Assembly (NCBI GenBank): GCA_002428805.1
Contig: DIXX01000062.1
Span: forward strand, 1 to 48,634
Direction: 5' to 3'
DNA from: Cetobacterium sp. UBA6069
GTDB taxonomy: Bacteria; Fusobacteriota; Fusobacteriia; Fusobacteriales; Fusobacteriaceae
Length of the DNA stretch: 48,634 nt
Below are positions 7,670 through 16,923 of the stretch, in pieces; the stretch's first letter is position 1; every line of letters begins with the position of its first letter. The translations under genes and the position numbers were made by a program. The notes under the pieces are model-generated. The model was not told where the DNA came from, searched no databases, and was given only the letters and a program-made list of their open reading frames with translations.

Positions 7670-10600
7670 TTACTTAGCTTCTGATGTGAAGTCTAATGAT
7701 GCAAGTCTTTGATATTGTCTCCATCTTCTTTGAGATTCTGACTTATTTTTAGCGAACAGTACTGATGCATGTTCTGGTTCAGATTTAGCTAAAGTAGCGT
7801 ATCTAACCTCTCCCATTAAATAGTCATTATAATTATCCCAATTTGGCTCTTTACAATCGATTTGAAGTGGGTTTTTACCTTCTACTTCTAATAACGGATT
7901 GTATCTGAAGATTGGCCAGTATCCACACTCAGTAGCTCTCTTCATTTCAAGTTGACTGTTACCCATTCCATTTTTTAATCCATGACTGATACAAGGTGCA
8001 TAAGCTATGATTAATGATGGTCCTGGATAAGCCTCAGCTTCAGCGATTGCTTTTAAGTATTGAGCTTGGTTAGCTCCCATAGATACTTGTGCAACATAGA
8101 TATGTCCATAAGACATAGCAATTGCAGCTAAATCTTTTTTCTTATTAGGTTTTCCTGCAGCTGCGAATTTCGCTACTGCTCCTGTTTGAGTTGACTTAGA
8201 CGCTTGTCCTCCAGTGTTAGAGTAGATTTCTGTATCCATTACTAAAACGTTAACGTCATCTGAAGAAGCTAAAACGTGGTCTAATCCTCCGTAACCGATG
8301 TCATAAGCCCATCCGTCTCCTCCGAATATCCATTGTGATTTTTTAACAATGTATTGCTTCAACTCTAAAAGCTCTTTTGCTACTTCACAGTCACAAGCTT
8401 CTAAAGCTGGAACTAATCTATTTCTAATCTCTTTTGTTTTGTTTCCATCTGCTCTATTTGCAATCCATTCAGCAAACATTGCTGCAACCTCTTCAGAAAC
8501 ATTGTTCATGTTTGCTTCCATGATTGTTGCTATTCTATCTCTCATAGCTTCAACAGCTGTTGCCATTCCATATCCAAACTCTGCGTTATCCTCAAATAAT
8601 GAGTTAGCCCATGATGGTCCTTCTCCACAGCTATTAGTTGTATATGGAGTTGAAGGTGCTGATCCTCCATAAATCGAAGAACATCCTGTAGCGTTAGCTA
8701 TCATCATTCTGTCTCCGAATAATTGAGTTATTGCCTTAATGTAAGGAGTTTCTCCACATCCTCCACAAGCTCCATGGAACTCGAATAATGGTTGTGCAAA
8801 TTGAGATCCTTTTACTGATGATTTTGGCATTAAGTCATCTTTGTAAGTCACTTTGTTGAATAGGTAGTCTGCATTTTCTTGCTCTCCTTTTTCAACCTCT
8901 TGTCCGATTGGTACCATTACTAAAGCTTTTTCTTTAGCTGGACATACGTTCGCACATAGTCCACATCCTGTACAATCTAATGGTGATACTTGAATTTTAT
9001 ATTCTAATCCTTCTAAACCTTTTCCGATTGGAGTTTTTGTTTTTAACTCGTTAGGTGCTCCTGCTTTTTCCTCAGCTGTCATTAAGAATGGTCTAATAAC
9101 TGCATGTGGACAAACATATGAACATTGGTTACATTGGATACAGTTTTCTAACTTCCACTCAGGAACGTTTACTGCAACTCCTCTTTTCTCAAAAGCAGTT
9201 GTACCGTTCTCAAATGTTCCATCCTCATATCCTAAGAATGTAGAAACTGGTAAGTTTTCACCTTGTAAAGCATTTACTGGCTTAGCAATCTTTTCTACGA
9301 ATGTTTCTAACTTAGTTGAAGTTCCACATCCGCATCCTGTACAAGAGCAAGCTCCTTTATCTTCTGCTACAACTTCTGTTGTTAAGTTAGCCCATGATGG
9401 GTCAACAACTATTTCAACTAACTCTCCAGCTCCCTTATCGATAGCTTCGTAGTTCATTTTAACAATAGCGTCACCTTTCTTAGAGTAAGATTTTTCTGCA
9501 TATTGCTTCATGTAGCTTTGTGCATCTTCGAATGGAATAACGTCAGCTAATTTAAAGAATGCTGATTGCATTATTGTATTAGTTCTTCCTGATAATCCAA
9601 TTTCTGTAGCTAGCTTGTTTGCATTTATAATATAGAATTTAGCATTTTTCTCTGCTAAAGTTTTCTTAACTGAATTTGGTAAATGAGCTATAACCTCATC
9701 TTTATCCCATACACAGTTTAATAGGAACGTTCCACCTTGCTTTAATCCACCTATCATATCGTATTGAGTTAAGTACGCTGGTACTGAACAAGCTACGAAA
9801 TTAGGTGCCGATACTAAGTAAGTTGATTTAATTGGATTCTTTCCAAATCTTAAGTGAGATCTAGTTGATCCTCCAGATTTCTTTGAATCATATGCAAAGT
9901 ATCCTTGTGCATATAAGTCTGTTTTATCTCCAATTATCTTAATTGAGTTTTTATTCGCTCCAACTGTTCCATCTGATCCAAGTCCGAAGAATAAGCATTC
10001 TCTTACTCCTTCTGCTACTGTTTCAATATGTGGTCCAACTTCTAACGATTTGAAAGTAACGTCATCGTTGATACCTACAACGAATCCATTCTTTGGCTCA
10101 TCTTGCTTTAAGTTATCGAATACAGCTTTCATTTGTGCTGGTGTTGTATCTTTAGAAGATAATCCATATCTTCCACCTACGATTACTGGAGCGTTTTCCA
10201 TTCCGTAGAATAGTCCTCTTATGTCCATATATAATGGCTCTCCTAATGATCCAGGCTCTTTTGTTCTATCTAATACAGCAATTTTCTTAACTGTCTTAGG
10301 GAATACATTGAAGAAATACTCAGCTGAGAATGGTCTATATAAATGTACATTTATAATACCTACTTTTTCTCCTTTTGCTACTAAGTAATCAACAGTTTCT
10401 ATTAATGTTTCGCAAACAGATCCCATAGCAATTACAATATGCTCTGCATCTGGCGCTCCATAATAGTTAAATGGCTTATAATCTCTTCCTGTTACTTTAG
10501 AAATTTCTTCCATGTATCCAGCTACTATAGCAGGAACTGCATCATAGAATTTATTTTGTACTTCTCTAGTTTGGAAGTAGATATCATCGTTTTGTGCTGT

Positions 10601-11251
10601 ACCTTTTGTTACTGGGTGCTCAGGATTTAAAGCTCTTTCTCTGAAAGCTTTTATAGCATCCATATCAACTAACCCTTTAAATACGTCAAAATCTATTACT
10701 TCAACTTTTTGAATTTCGTGTGAAGTTCTAAATCCATCAAATATATTCATGAAAGGTACTCTAGATTTAATAGCTGCTAAATGAGCTACTCCTGATAAAT
10801 CCATTACTTCTTGTACTGAACTTTCAAATAACATAGCAAATCCAGTTTGTCTAGCTGCATAAACGTCTTGATGATCTCCGAAGATTGATAATGCTTGTGC
10901 TGCTAATGCTCTTGCCGATACATGTATAACTGATGGTAATAACTCTCCAGCTATTTTATACATGTTAGGAACTTTTAGTAGTAATCCTTGAGATGCAGTA
11001 TATGTAGTAGTTAAAGCTCCTGCTTGTAACGATCCGTGAACTGTTCCTGCTGCTCCTGCTTCTGATTGCATTTCAACAACTTTTACTGGAACTCCGAACA
11101 TGTTTTTCATTCCTCTTGATGCCCACTCGTCAGTGTACTCAGCCATTGGCGATGATGGAGTTATTGGATAGATTCCTGCTACTTCTGTAAAAGCGTATGA
11201 AGCATATGCTGCAGCTTGGTTTCCGTCCATAGTTTGCATTTTTTTAGCCAT
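7670..11251 (-). CDS. nifJ: Pyruvate:ferredoxin (flavodoxin) oxidoreductase, single-chain
   Basis: PFOR oxidises pyruvate with CoA to acetyl-CoA and CO2 and reduces ferredoxin or flavodoxin. All domains are fused in 1193 aa: the N-terminal pyrimidine-binding part (YPITPSSPMAEY), the two-cluster ferredoxin domain (C704, C707, C710, C714 and C760, C763, C766, C770) and the C-terminal TPP domain with GGDG at about 977-980 and the NTGGQ block. A proximal-cluster HGACGGCGE lies between. An odd cysteine-rich linker (C635, C637, C640, C642) precedes the ferredoxin domain. GGGAGG precedes the ATG. It has its own promoter and terminator and lies after pta-ackA, so the acetate pathway is contiguous. 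The flavodoxin at 34782-35285 is a possible acceptor. Confidence 0.97.
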   Translation of the reverse strand: MAKKMQTMDGNQAAAYASYAFTEVAGIYPITPSSPMAEYTDEWASRGMKNMFGVPVKVVEMQSEAGAAGTVHGSLQAGALTTTYTASQGLLLKVPNMYKIAGELLPSVIHVSARALAAQALSIFGDHQDVYAARQTGFAMLFESSVQEVMDLSGVAHLAAIKSRVPFMNIFDGFRTSHEIQKVEVIDFDVFKGLVDMDAIKAFRERALNPEHPVTKGTAQNDDIYFQTREVQNKFYDAVPAIVAGYMEEISKVTGRDYKPFNYYGAPDAEHIVIAMGSVCETLIETVDYLVAKGEKVGIINVHLYRPFSAEYFFNVFPKTVKKIAVLDRTKEPGSLGEPLYMDIRGLFYGMENAPVIVGGRYGLSSKDTTPAQMKAVFDNLKQDEPKNGFVVGINDDVTFKSLEVGPHIETVAEGVRECLFFGLGSDGTVGANKNSIKIIGDKTDLYAQGYFAYDSKKSGGSTRSHLRFGKNPIKSTYLVSAPNFVACSVPAYLTQYDMIGGLKQGGTFLLNCVWDKDEVIAHLPNSVKKTLAEKNAKFYIINANKLATEIGLSGRTNTIMQSAFFKLADVIPFEDAQSYMKQYAEKSYSKKGDAIVKMNYEAIDKGAGELVEIVVDPSWANLTTEVVAEDKGACSCTGCGCGTSTKLETFVEKIAKPVNALQGENLPVSTFLGYEDGTFENGTTAFEKRGVAVNVPEWKLENCIQCNQCSYVCPHAVIRPFLMTAEEKAGAPNELKTKTPIGKGLEGLEYKIQVSPLDCTGCGLCANVCPAKEKALVMVPIGQEVEKGEQENADYLFNKVTYKDDLMPKSSVKGSQFAQPLFEFHGACGGCGETPYIKAITQLFGDRMMIANATGCSSIYGGSAPSTPYTTNSCGEGPSWANSLFEDNAEFGYGMATAVEAMRDRIATIMEANMNNVSEEVAAMFAEWIANRADGNKTKEIRNRLVPALEACDCEVAKELLELKQYIVKKSQWIFGGDGWAYDIGYGGLDHVLASSDDVNVLVMDTEIYSNTGGQASKSTQTGAVAKFAAAGKPNKKKDLAAIAMSYGHIYVAQVSMGANQAQYLKAIAEAEAYPGPSLIIAYAPCISHGLKNGMGNSQLEMKRATECGYWPIFRYNPLLEVEGKNPLQIDCKEPNWDNYNDYLMGEVRYATLAKSEPEHASVLFAKNKSESQRRWRQYQRLASLDFTSEAK

Positions 11252-11294
11252 TTGAATTGTCCTCCCTTTTTTAATTGACTCTTAAGTTAACTCT

Positions 11295-11323
11295 ATTTTA
11301 CGTATATTACTCTAAATTGTCAA
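11295..11323 (-). promoter_or_regulatory. Promoter of the PFOR gene
   Basis: Minus-strand TTGACA (11323-11318), a 17-bp spacer and TAAAAT (11300-11295). A perfect 6-2-6 palindrome (AAACTT CT AAGTTT, 11326-11339) abuts the -35 box, and a 9-bp inverted repeat (TTAATTGAC at 11271-11279, GTCAATTAA at 11319-11327) flanks the promoter. Both are candidate operators only. Confidence 0.72.
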
Positions 11324-11423
11324 TTAAACTTCTAAGTTTTTTTAAGAAATTTTTAAACTAATTCAACCAAATATAATTTTTACTGACTAATATGTTTGTT
11401 TTACGAACAAATTTTAATACAAA

Positions 11424-12629
11424 TTACTTTGCAGAGTTTACGATTTCGTAAGTATCTCTAGCTATTACTAACTCTTCATTTGTTGGTATTTTGAATGCTT
11501 TTACTTTTGAAGTTTCTGTAGTTAAAAGAACATTTCCTTTTTGTCTCTTAGAGTTAACTTCTTTGTTTAACTCAAGTCCTAAGAACTCTAATCCTCTTAA
11601 AACATCCTCTCTAGTTTTTCCAGAGTTTTCTCCAATTCCACCAGTGAAGCAAATTGCGTCTACTCCACCCATTTGTGCAGCGTAGTTTCCTACATATCCT
11701 CTAATTTTGTAAGCGAACATATTTTCAGCTAATACTGCTCTTTCGTTTCCTGCTTCTGCTGCCATTTCCATATCTCTACAGTCAGATGACTCTCCGAATA
11801 TTCCTAAGATTCCAGATTGCTTGTTCATTCTGTCATCCATCTCTTTATCAGATAATCCTCTTTTGTTCTTGATGAATAAAACTGCTGCTGGATCGATATC
11901 TCCACATCTAGTTCCCATCATGATACCTTGTAATGGAGTTAATCCCATTGTTGTATCAATACATACACCATTCTTAACTGCAGATACTGATCCACCGTTT
12001 CCTAAATGACATACGATTATTTTTGATTCAGCAGGGTTTCCTAATAACTCTTGAGCTACTCCTGAAACAAACTTATGAGATGTTCCGTGGAATCCATACT
12101 TTCTAACTTTTAATTCAGTATAATCTTCGTATGGTAATGCGTACATGTAAGCTTCTTGAGGCATAGTTTGGTGGAATGACGTATCGAATACTCCTACGTT
12201 TGGTTTTCCAGGCATTAACTCTTGCATTGTTCTGATTCCTAATAAGTTTGCTGGGTTATGTAATGGAGCTAACTCTGAACACTCTTCCATAGCTTCCATA
12301 ACTTCTGAAGTTACTAATACAGATTGAGCAAACTTCTCTCCACCATGTACAACTCTATGACCGATAGCATCGATCTCTTCTACTGATTTGATTACTCCAT
12401 ACTCTGGGTTAGTAATAGCTTTTATTACTAATTCTAAAGCTTCCTTATGAGTAGGCATAGCTTCTTTTATTTCTATTTCGAAGTCGTTTGCTGGAGTTTC
12501 ATATTCCATTTTTGATCCTTCGATTCCGATTCTCTCACAAAGTCCGATTGCAAAAAGCTCTCCCGACTCAGGATTTAATAATTGGTACTTTAGAGACGAA
12601 CTACCACAGTTAATAACTAAAACTTTCAT
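11424..12629 (-). CDS. ackA: Acetate kinase
   Basis: AckA converts acetyl phosphate and ADP to acetate and ATP, the energy-yielding last step of acetate fermentation. The 401-aa protein begins MKVLVINCGSSSLKYQL, the phosphate-binding N-terminal signature. It also has GHRVVHGGE, VFDTSFHQTMP, YGFHGTSH, CHLGNGGS and FTGGIGENS. I chose the ATG at 12629 with GGTGG 8 nt upstream; a GTG four codons earlier lies within that ribosome binding site. It follows pta by 94 bp that contain a hairpin. No intrinsic terminator follows, so some transcripts may read into PFOR. Confidence 0.97.
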   Translation of the reverse strand: MKVLVINCGSSSLKYQLLNPESGELFAIGLCERIGIEGSKMEYETPANDFEIEIKEAMPTHKEALELVIKAITNPEYGVIKSVEEIDAIGHRVVHGGEKFAQSVLVTSEVMEAMEECSELAPLHNPANLLGIRTMQELMPGKPNVGVFDTSFHQTMPQEAYMYALPYEDYTELKVRKYGFHGTSHKFVSGVAQELLGNPAESKIIVCHLGNGGSVSAVKNGVCIDTTMGLTPLQGIMMGTRCGDIDPAAVLFIKNKRGLSDKEMDDRMNKQSGILGIFGESSDCRDMEMAAEAGNERAVLAENMFAYKIRGYVGNYAAQMGGVDAICFTGGIGENSGKTREDVLRGLEFLGLELNKEVNSKRQKGNVLLTTETSKVKAFKIPTNEELVIARDTYEIVNSAK

Positions 12630-12671
12630 TAAATTTACCACCTTAATTTTTTTATTTTTTTATATATTTAT

Positions 12672-12697
12672 TCAGTGAGAGAGCCACCTCTCACTGA
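12672..12697 (-). other. Hairpin between pta and ackA
   Basis: A perfect 10-bp stem TCAGTGAGAG/CTCTCACTGA with a 6-nt loop. In the direction of pta-ackA transcription it is followed by A-rich sequence, not a T run; the T run is on the other side. It is therefore not a normal terminator of pta. It may be a processing or stability element, or a barrier to antisense transcription. Its loop region repeats the GGTGG of the ackA ribosome binding site. Confidence 0.6.
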
Positions 12698-12723
12698 TTT
12701 TTAACCTTAATTTCTTTAGAAAA

Positions 12724-13722
12724 TTATTTACCAGCTTGAACTGAAGTTATTGCAGTTAAGTCTACGATATCTTTAACTGAACATCCTCTTGATAAATCAT
12801 TAATTGGAGCTGCTAATCCTTGAATTAATGGACCGTAAGCTTCAGCATTTGCTAATCTTTGAACTAATTTATATCCAATATTTCCTGCTGCTAAGTTAGG
12901 GAATATTAATATGTTTGCATGTCCTGCTACTTTTGATTCAGGAGCTTTCTTTAATCCTACTGCAGCAACTAAAGCCGCGTCTGCTTGTAACTCTTCCTCA
13001 AATGCGAACTCTGCATTTCTTTCTCTTAAGATTTCTCCTGCTTTTTTTACAACTTCTACTGAATCATGCTTTGCAGATCCTTTTGTAGAGAATGACATAA
13101 GTGCAACTTTTGGTTCTAATCCTGCAACTGTTGCTGCTGTTATAGCTGCTTCTGAAGCGATATCAGCTAATTGCTCTGAAGTTGGCTCTGGTATTACAGC
13201 ACAATCTCCAAATACTAAGATTTCTCCATAAGTTTCAATGTTATGCTTTAATTCCATTAAGAATACTGACGATACAGTTTTTACTCCTGCTTTAGTTCCA
13301 ACAACTTGTAATCCAGCTCTTAATACGTTTGCTGTAGGTGAATCTGATCCTGAAACCATTCCAGCTACATCTCCCATTTTAACCATCATAGCACCAAAGA
13401 AGTTAACATCTGTTGTTAATAATCTCTCTGCTTCTTCTGGAGTCATTCCTTTTTTTGCTCTTAATTCACAAAGTTTCTCTACATAAGAAGATAACTTCTC
13501 AGTAGTTTTTGGATCAATAACTTCAACACCCTCTAATGATACTCCTAGGCTTGCAGCAAACTTTTCAATTGTCTCTACATTTCCTACTAGTACAGGAGTT
13601 CCCAACTTCTCCTCAACTACTCCTGCAGCTGCTCTGATTACTCTCTCATCAGTAGCCTCAGGAAGAACTATTTTGTTTCCTAAAGTTTTTGCTTTTTCTT
13701 TAATTTGAACTATAATGCTCAC
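12724..13722 (-). CDS. pta: Phosphate acetyltransferase
   Basis: Pta interconverts acetyl-CoA and acetyl phosphate. The product is the short, catalytic-domain-only form (332 aa), beginning MSIIVQIKEKAKTLGNKIVLPEATDERV, with GMVSGSDSPTANVLRAGLQ and the C-terminal PINDLSRGCSVKDIVD block. The start codon is GTG, seven bases after AAGGAGG, the strongest ribosome binding site in this stretch. It precedes ackA in the usual order. The 134 bp upstream, to ftsY, is very AT-rich; I could not pick a convincing promoter there. Confidence 0.97.
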   Translation of the reverse strand: MSIIVQIKEKAKTLGNKIVLPEATDERVIRAAAGVVEEKLGTPVLVGNVETIEKFAASLGVSLEGVEVIDPKTTEKLSSYVEKLCELRAKKGMTPEEAERLLTTDVNFFGAMMVKMGDVAGMVSGSDSPTANVLRAGLQVVGTKAGVKTVSSVFLMELKHNIETYGEILVFGDCAVIPEPTSEQLADIASEAAITAATVAGLEPKVALMSFSTKGSAKHDSVEVVKKAGEILRERNAEFAFEEELQADAALVAAVGLKKAPESKVAGHANILIFPNLAAGNIGYKLVQRLANAEAYGPLIQGLAAPINDLSRGCSVKDIVDLTAITSVQAGK

Positions 13723-13856
13723 TTTAAGTCCTCCTTGATTTTTATTAAATAAAATCGCACTTTTTTAATCATACTGTAATAGTGCTCATAATTTTCAACT
13801 ATATATTAACAAATTTTATATATATTTACAACAGAAATTCTATTTTTTTTAATATC

Positions 13857-14999
13857 TTAGTCAAAAATTGCCTGTATGTACTCTTTACTATTAAATTCTC
13901 TTAAATCCTCTATTCCCTCTCCAACACCAATGTATTTTATAGGTTTTTTAAGCTCTTCAGAGATACTAAATAAAATTCCACCCTTAGCTGTTCCATCTAA
14001 TTTAGTAACAATAAATCCTGTTAAATCTGTCACTTCATTAAACACTCTTGCTTGAGTCAATCCATTTTGTCCTGTAGTACCATCTAAAACTAGTATTGAT
14101 TCGTATCCTTGATCTCCTAATTTTTTCTTTATGATGTTGTTAATTTTTTCTAATTCTTTCATTAAATTATTTTTATTGTGAAGTCTTCCAGCAGTATCTA
14201 TTATTACAACATCAGCATTTTTATCTTCTCCTGCTTTTAATGTATCAAATACAACCGCTCCTGGATCTGCTCCATCAGGATGTTTTACAAGATCTGCACC
14301 TGCTCTTTTAGCCCACTCTTCTAGTTGCTCAACTGCTGCTGCTCTAAATGTATCTGCAGCACCGATAACAACTTTCTTTCCATCCTTAACCAATTTTGAT
14401 GCAATTTTTCCTATTGTTGTCGTTTTTCCTACTCCATTTACTCCAACTATTAAAATTACATTCATTCTTCCTGGTTGAATATCTAGGTTTGTATTTTCTG
14501 TTATTAAATATCCCTCTAGAACATCTTTTAGAACTGGATAAACTTCTTCAGGATTTTTAACTCCTCTTGCCTTAACTTCCGCTTTTAAATCCTTAACTAT
14601 TTTTAAAGTCATCTCTATTCCAATATCTGATTGTACTAAAGTATCCTCTAACTCTTCATACATCTCTCCATCAACTATTGATTTTCCTGTAAAAATATTT
14701 TTTAAAGTTCCAAAAAGTCCCTCTCTAGATTTAAATAGCTTTTCTTTTAACGATGTAAAGAAACTTCTTTTTTCAACCTTAGGTTTATCTGCATAAACTA
14801 TTTCCTCTTCATTTATTTCCTCTAAAGCTGGTTCGATAGTTTCCTCTATCTTTTGTTCTTCTTGAAGATTCTTTTCAACTTCTTCTGTTAAAACTTCCTG
14901 CTCTAGCTCTTCATTTAAAAGCTCTTGTTCTAACTTTTCTTTTTGCTCTTCTATTTTCTCTTCTTTTTTTCTACCAAAAAGTCTATTAAAAAATCCCAT
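13857..14999 (-). CDS. ftsY: Signal recognition particle receptor FtsY
   Basis: FtsY is the membrane-associated GTPase that receives SRP-ribosome complexes. The 380-aa protein has an acidic, glutamate-rich, coiled-coil A domain (about 10-75), then the N domain and the G domain: GVNGVGKTT (186-194), DTFRAAAVEQL (216-226), DTAGR (268-272), TKLD (332-335). An amphipathic MGFFNRLFGRKK start fits membrane binding. GGAGGAG precedes the ATG. It closes the topA-trmFO-xer-yqeH unit; no strong terminator hairpin is visible downstream. Confidence 0.97.
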   Translation of the reverse strand: MGFFNRLFGRKKEEKIEEQKEKLEQELLNEELEQEVLTEEVEKNLQEEQKIEETIEPALEEINEEEIVYADKPKVEKRSFFTSLKEKLFKSREGLFGTLKNIFTGKSIVDGEMYEELEDTLVQSDIGIEMTLKIVKDLKAEVKARGVKNPEEVYPVLKDVLEGYLITENTNLDIQPGRMNVILIVGVNGVGKTTTIGKIASKLVKDGKKVVIGAADTFRAAAVEQLEEWAKRAGADLVKHPDGADPGAVVFDTLKAGEDKNADVVIIDTAGRLHNKNNLMKELEKINNIIKKKLGDQGYESILVLDGTTGQNGLTQARVFNEVTDLTGFIVTKLDGTAKGGILFSISEELKKPIKYIGVGEGIEDLREFNSKEYIQAIFD

Positions 15000-15013
15000 T
15001 GTACTCCTCCAAA

Positions 15014-16405
15014 TTATTTAGAAATTATATGTCTTACTGCTAAGATTCCCATTACAGCAGCTATATTTAATCCACTTCCGTATCCTGAGCTATCTCCTGC
15101 CGCATATAATCCTTTTACATTTGTTTCCATGTTAGCATCTATAGTTATTCTCGTACTTCTGAATTTAATTTCTGGGAAGTATAAAATTAAATCACTTGAT
15201 GCAAATCCTGGAGTTATCTTATCGTGCACTTCAATAAACTCTATTATATTATCTAATATTCTTTTTGGACAAGCTAAAGCAATATCCCCAGCTACGTAGT
15301 CCTCTGTTGTTGGAATTATATTCAATCTTGCTATCGATTCATCTGTTGATCTTCTACCAACTTTTAAATCTCCATAAGATTGCATTAAAATTTTTCCACC
15401 AGTTAACATTGACGACATCTTTGCTATCGCTGTTGCATACTCAAACGGTTGTTTAAATGGATGTGTAAATGTCTTTGTGCATAACAGTGCTAAATTTGTA
15501 TTTTGTGATTTTTTATCCTTGTATGCATGTCCATTAGCTAAAACAACATCATCACTATGTTTTTCAGCTGCAATAAATCCACTTGGGTTTGAACAGAACG
15601 TTCTCATCTTATCTCTATATTTTGTAGTGTGATAAATCATCTTTGCTTCATAGAAGTTTTCATTTATATCTTTCATTACTAAATCAGGTATTTCAACTCT
15701 AACTCCTAAATCTACAGCTCCTGTTTCATAAGTTACACCAGATGTTTCACACATCTCCATAAGCTTTTTAGCTCCACTTCTACCTAAACCTATTACAACA
15801 TTATCAGCGTAGTAATTTTCATCCTCACCTTTTTTATTCTTTACAGTTACACCTTTAATTCTTCCGTTTTCAATTATTAAAGTCTCTGCTGATCTTTCAG
15901 TTATAAACTCTACACCTTTTTCTAAAAGTACATTAACTAATTTAGTGTATAACTCTCTTGATCCATCTGTTCCTAAATGCATTGTTGGAGTATCAACTAA
16001 CTGTACATTATTTTCAATACATCTCTTTTTTATATCCAACATAGTTTGATTATATTCTAATCCAGACGGCTTTTCATCAAAACCAAAATCTTTATAAATA
16101 TCCGCCACATATTGAATTGTATCGTTTACTAATGTTTTTCCAGTTAAAACATGCACATCTCCTCCAACTCTATAATCCATATTGAATTTAGAATCAGAGA
16201 ATGCTCCCGCTCCTGAAACACCATATATTATTGCACATGTAGGACATTTAACACATGTTCCTAGCTTTTCCTTTGGACAAACTCTTTGAGTTAACATTCT
16301 TCCTTTATCTAAAACTAAAACCTTTAAATCTTTATTCTTTTTTATAGCTTCATACGCTCCAAAAACTCCAGCTTGTCCGCCACCTAAAAATATAATATCG
16401 TACAT
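15014..16405 (-). CDS. Uncharacterised FAD-dependent dehydrogenase (COG2509-type)
   Basis: A 463-aa flavoprotein with the dinucleotide-binding GGGQAG (8-13) and a C-terminal GLYAAGDSSGYGSGL FAD motif. Close to the N-terminus is a cysteine set, C43, C51, C54 and C57 (CPKEKLGTCVKCPTC), followed by GVSGAGAFSDSKF, characteristic of this uncharacterised family. The cysteines could bind a metal or Fe-S cluster, but that is inference. The ATG has GGAGGAG upstream. Its neighbours (ftsY, pseudopilin-like gene) give no clue to the substrate. Confidence 0.82.
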   Translation of the reverse strand: MYDIIFLGGGQAGVFGAYEAIKKNKDLKVLVLDKGRMLTQRVCPKEKLGTCVKCPTCAIIYGVSGAGAFSDSKFNMDYRVGGDVHVLTGKTLVNDTIQYVADIYKDFGFDEKPSGLEYNQTMLDIKKRCIENNVQLVDTPTMHLGTDGSRELYTKLVNVLLEKGVEFITERSAETLIIENGRIKGVTVKNKKGEDENYYADNVVIGLGRSGAKKLMEMCETSGVTYETGAVDLGVRVEIPDLVMKDINENFYEAKMIYHTTKYRDKMRTFCSNPSGFIAAEKHSDDVVLANGHAYKDKKSQNTNLALLCTKTFTHPFKQPFEYATAIAKMSSMLTGGKILMQSYGDLKVGRRSTDESIARLNIIPTTEDYVAGDIALACPKRILDNIIEFIEVHDKITPGFASSDLILYFPEIKFRSTRITIDANMETNVKGLYAAGDSSGYGSGLNIAAVMGILAVRHIISK

Positions 16406-16427
16406 TCCTTCTCCTCCATTTTTGTTA

Positions 16428-16904
16428 CTACTGTCTATTCCAATTTATCTTTTCTATGTATATATCTTCTGGGAGATTAGGATGGATTTCTCCTGTTTTC
16501 TGAGAATAATTATAGTTCCATCCCCCATTTTTACTTCCTTTTTCAAAGTTCTGTATATCATAAACTTCATTTGATGCAATAATAGAATTGCTGCCATAAG
16601 TTTTTGTTAATGTTTTTCTTCCATAGATTTCAGCAAAAGAGATTTTCCTTCCTTTACTATCTGTATAATCTAAAAGATGTAGATTTAAATTTACTCCTGG
16701 TTTTGTAAGTTCTGGATAATCTCCTGTCAGTTGATAATACTTTTCTAAGGCTATTCTAAGTTCTTTCGTATTTCTTATAGTCTCATCTATTTTATATGTT
16801 CCTGTTAAGTCATCGATACCTCTCATAGCTAAATAGATAAATAAAATCGTTACTGCTATATTTATAATCCAGTTTAAAGTAGTTATTCTTCCATCTCTCT
16901 CCAT
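16428..16904 (-). CDS. Pseudopilin-like (GspG-like) membrane-anchored protein
   Basis: The 158-aa protein has one N-terminal membrane segment (about residues 10-27), then a helix with the TKELRIALEKYYQLTGDYPEL pattern and a C-terminal NGGWNYNYSQKTGEIHPNLP segment, as in type II secretion pseudopilins of the GspG group. The usual prepilin peptidase site (G-F-T-L-x-E) is not present, so it may not be processed. I chose the ATG at 16904 because GAGG lies 9 nt upstream; the TTG three codons earlier falls on the site itself. No other secretion or pilus gene is nearby. Confidence 0.6.
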   Translation of the reverse strand: MERDGRITTLNWIINIAVTILFIYLAMRGIDDLTGTYKIDETIRNTKELRIALEKYYQLTGDYPELTKPGVNLNLHLLDYTDSKGRKISFAEIYGRKTLTKTYGSNSIIASNEVYDIQNFEKGSKNGGWNYNYSQKTGEIHPNLPEDIYIEKINWNRQ

Positions 16905-16923
16905 AAGTTGCAACCTCTTACTT

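Noticed and set aside
8349..8672. A 107-codon plus-strand open frame inside the PFOR gene
   Set aside because: Antisense to a conserved region of PFOR; no start signal and no recognisable protein.
14943..15299. A 118-codon plus-strand open frame over the start of ftsY and end of the FAD gene
   Set aside because: Antisense to two real genes; the sequence is low-complexity Phe/Ser/Leu.
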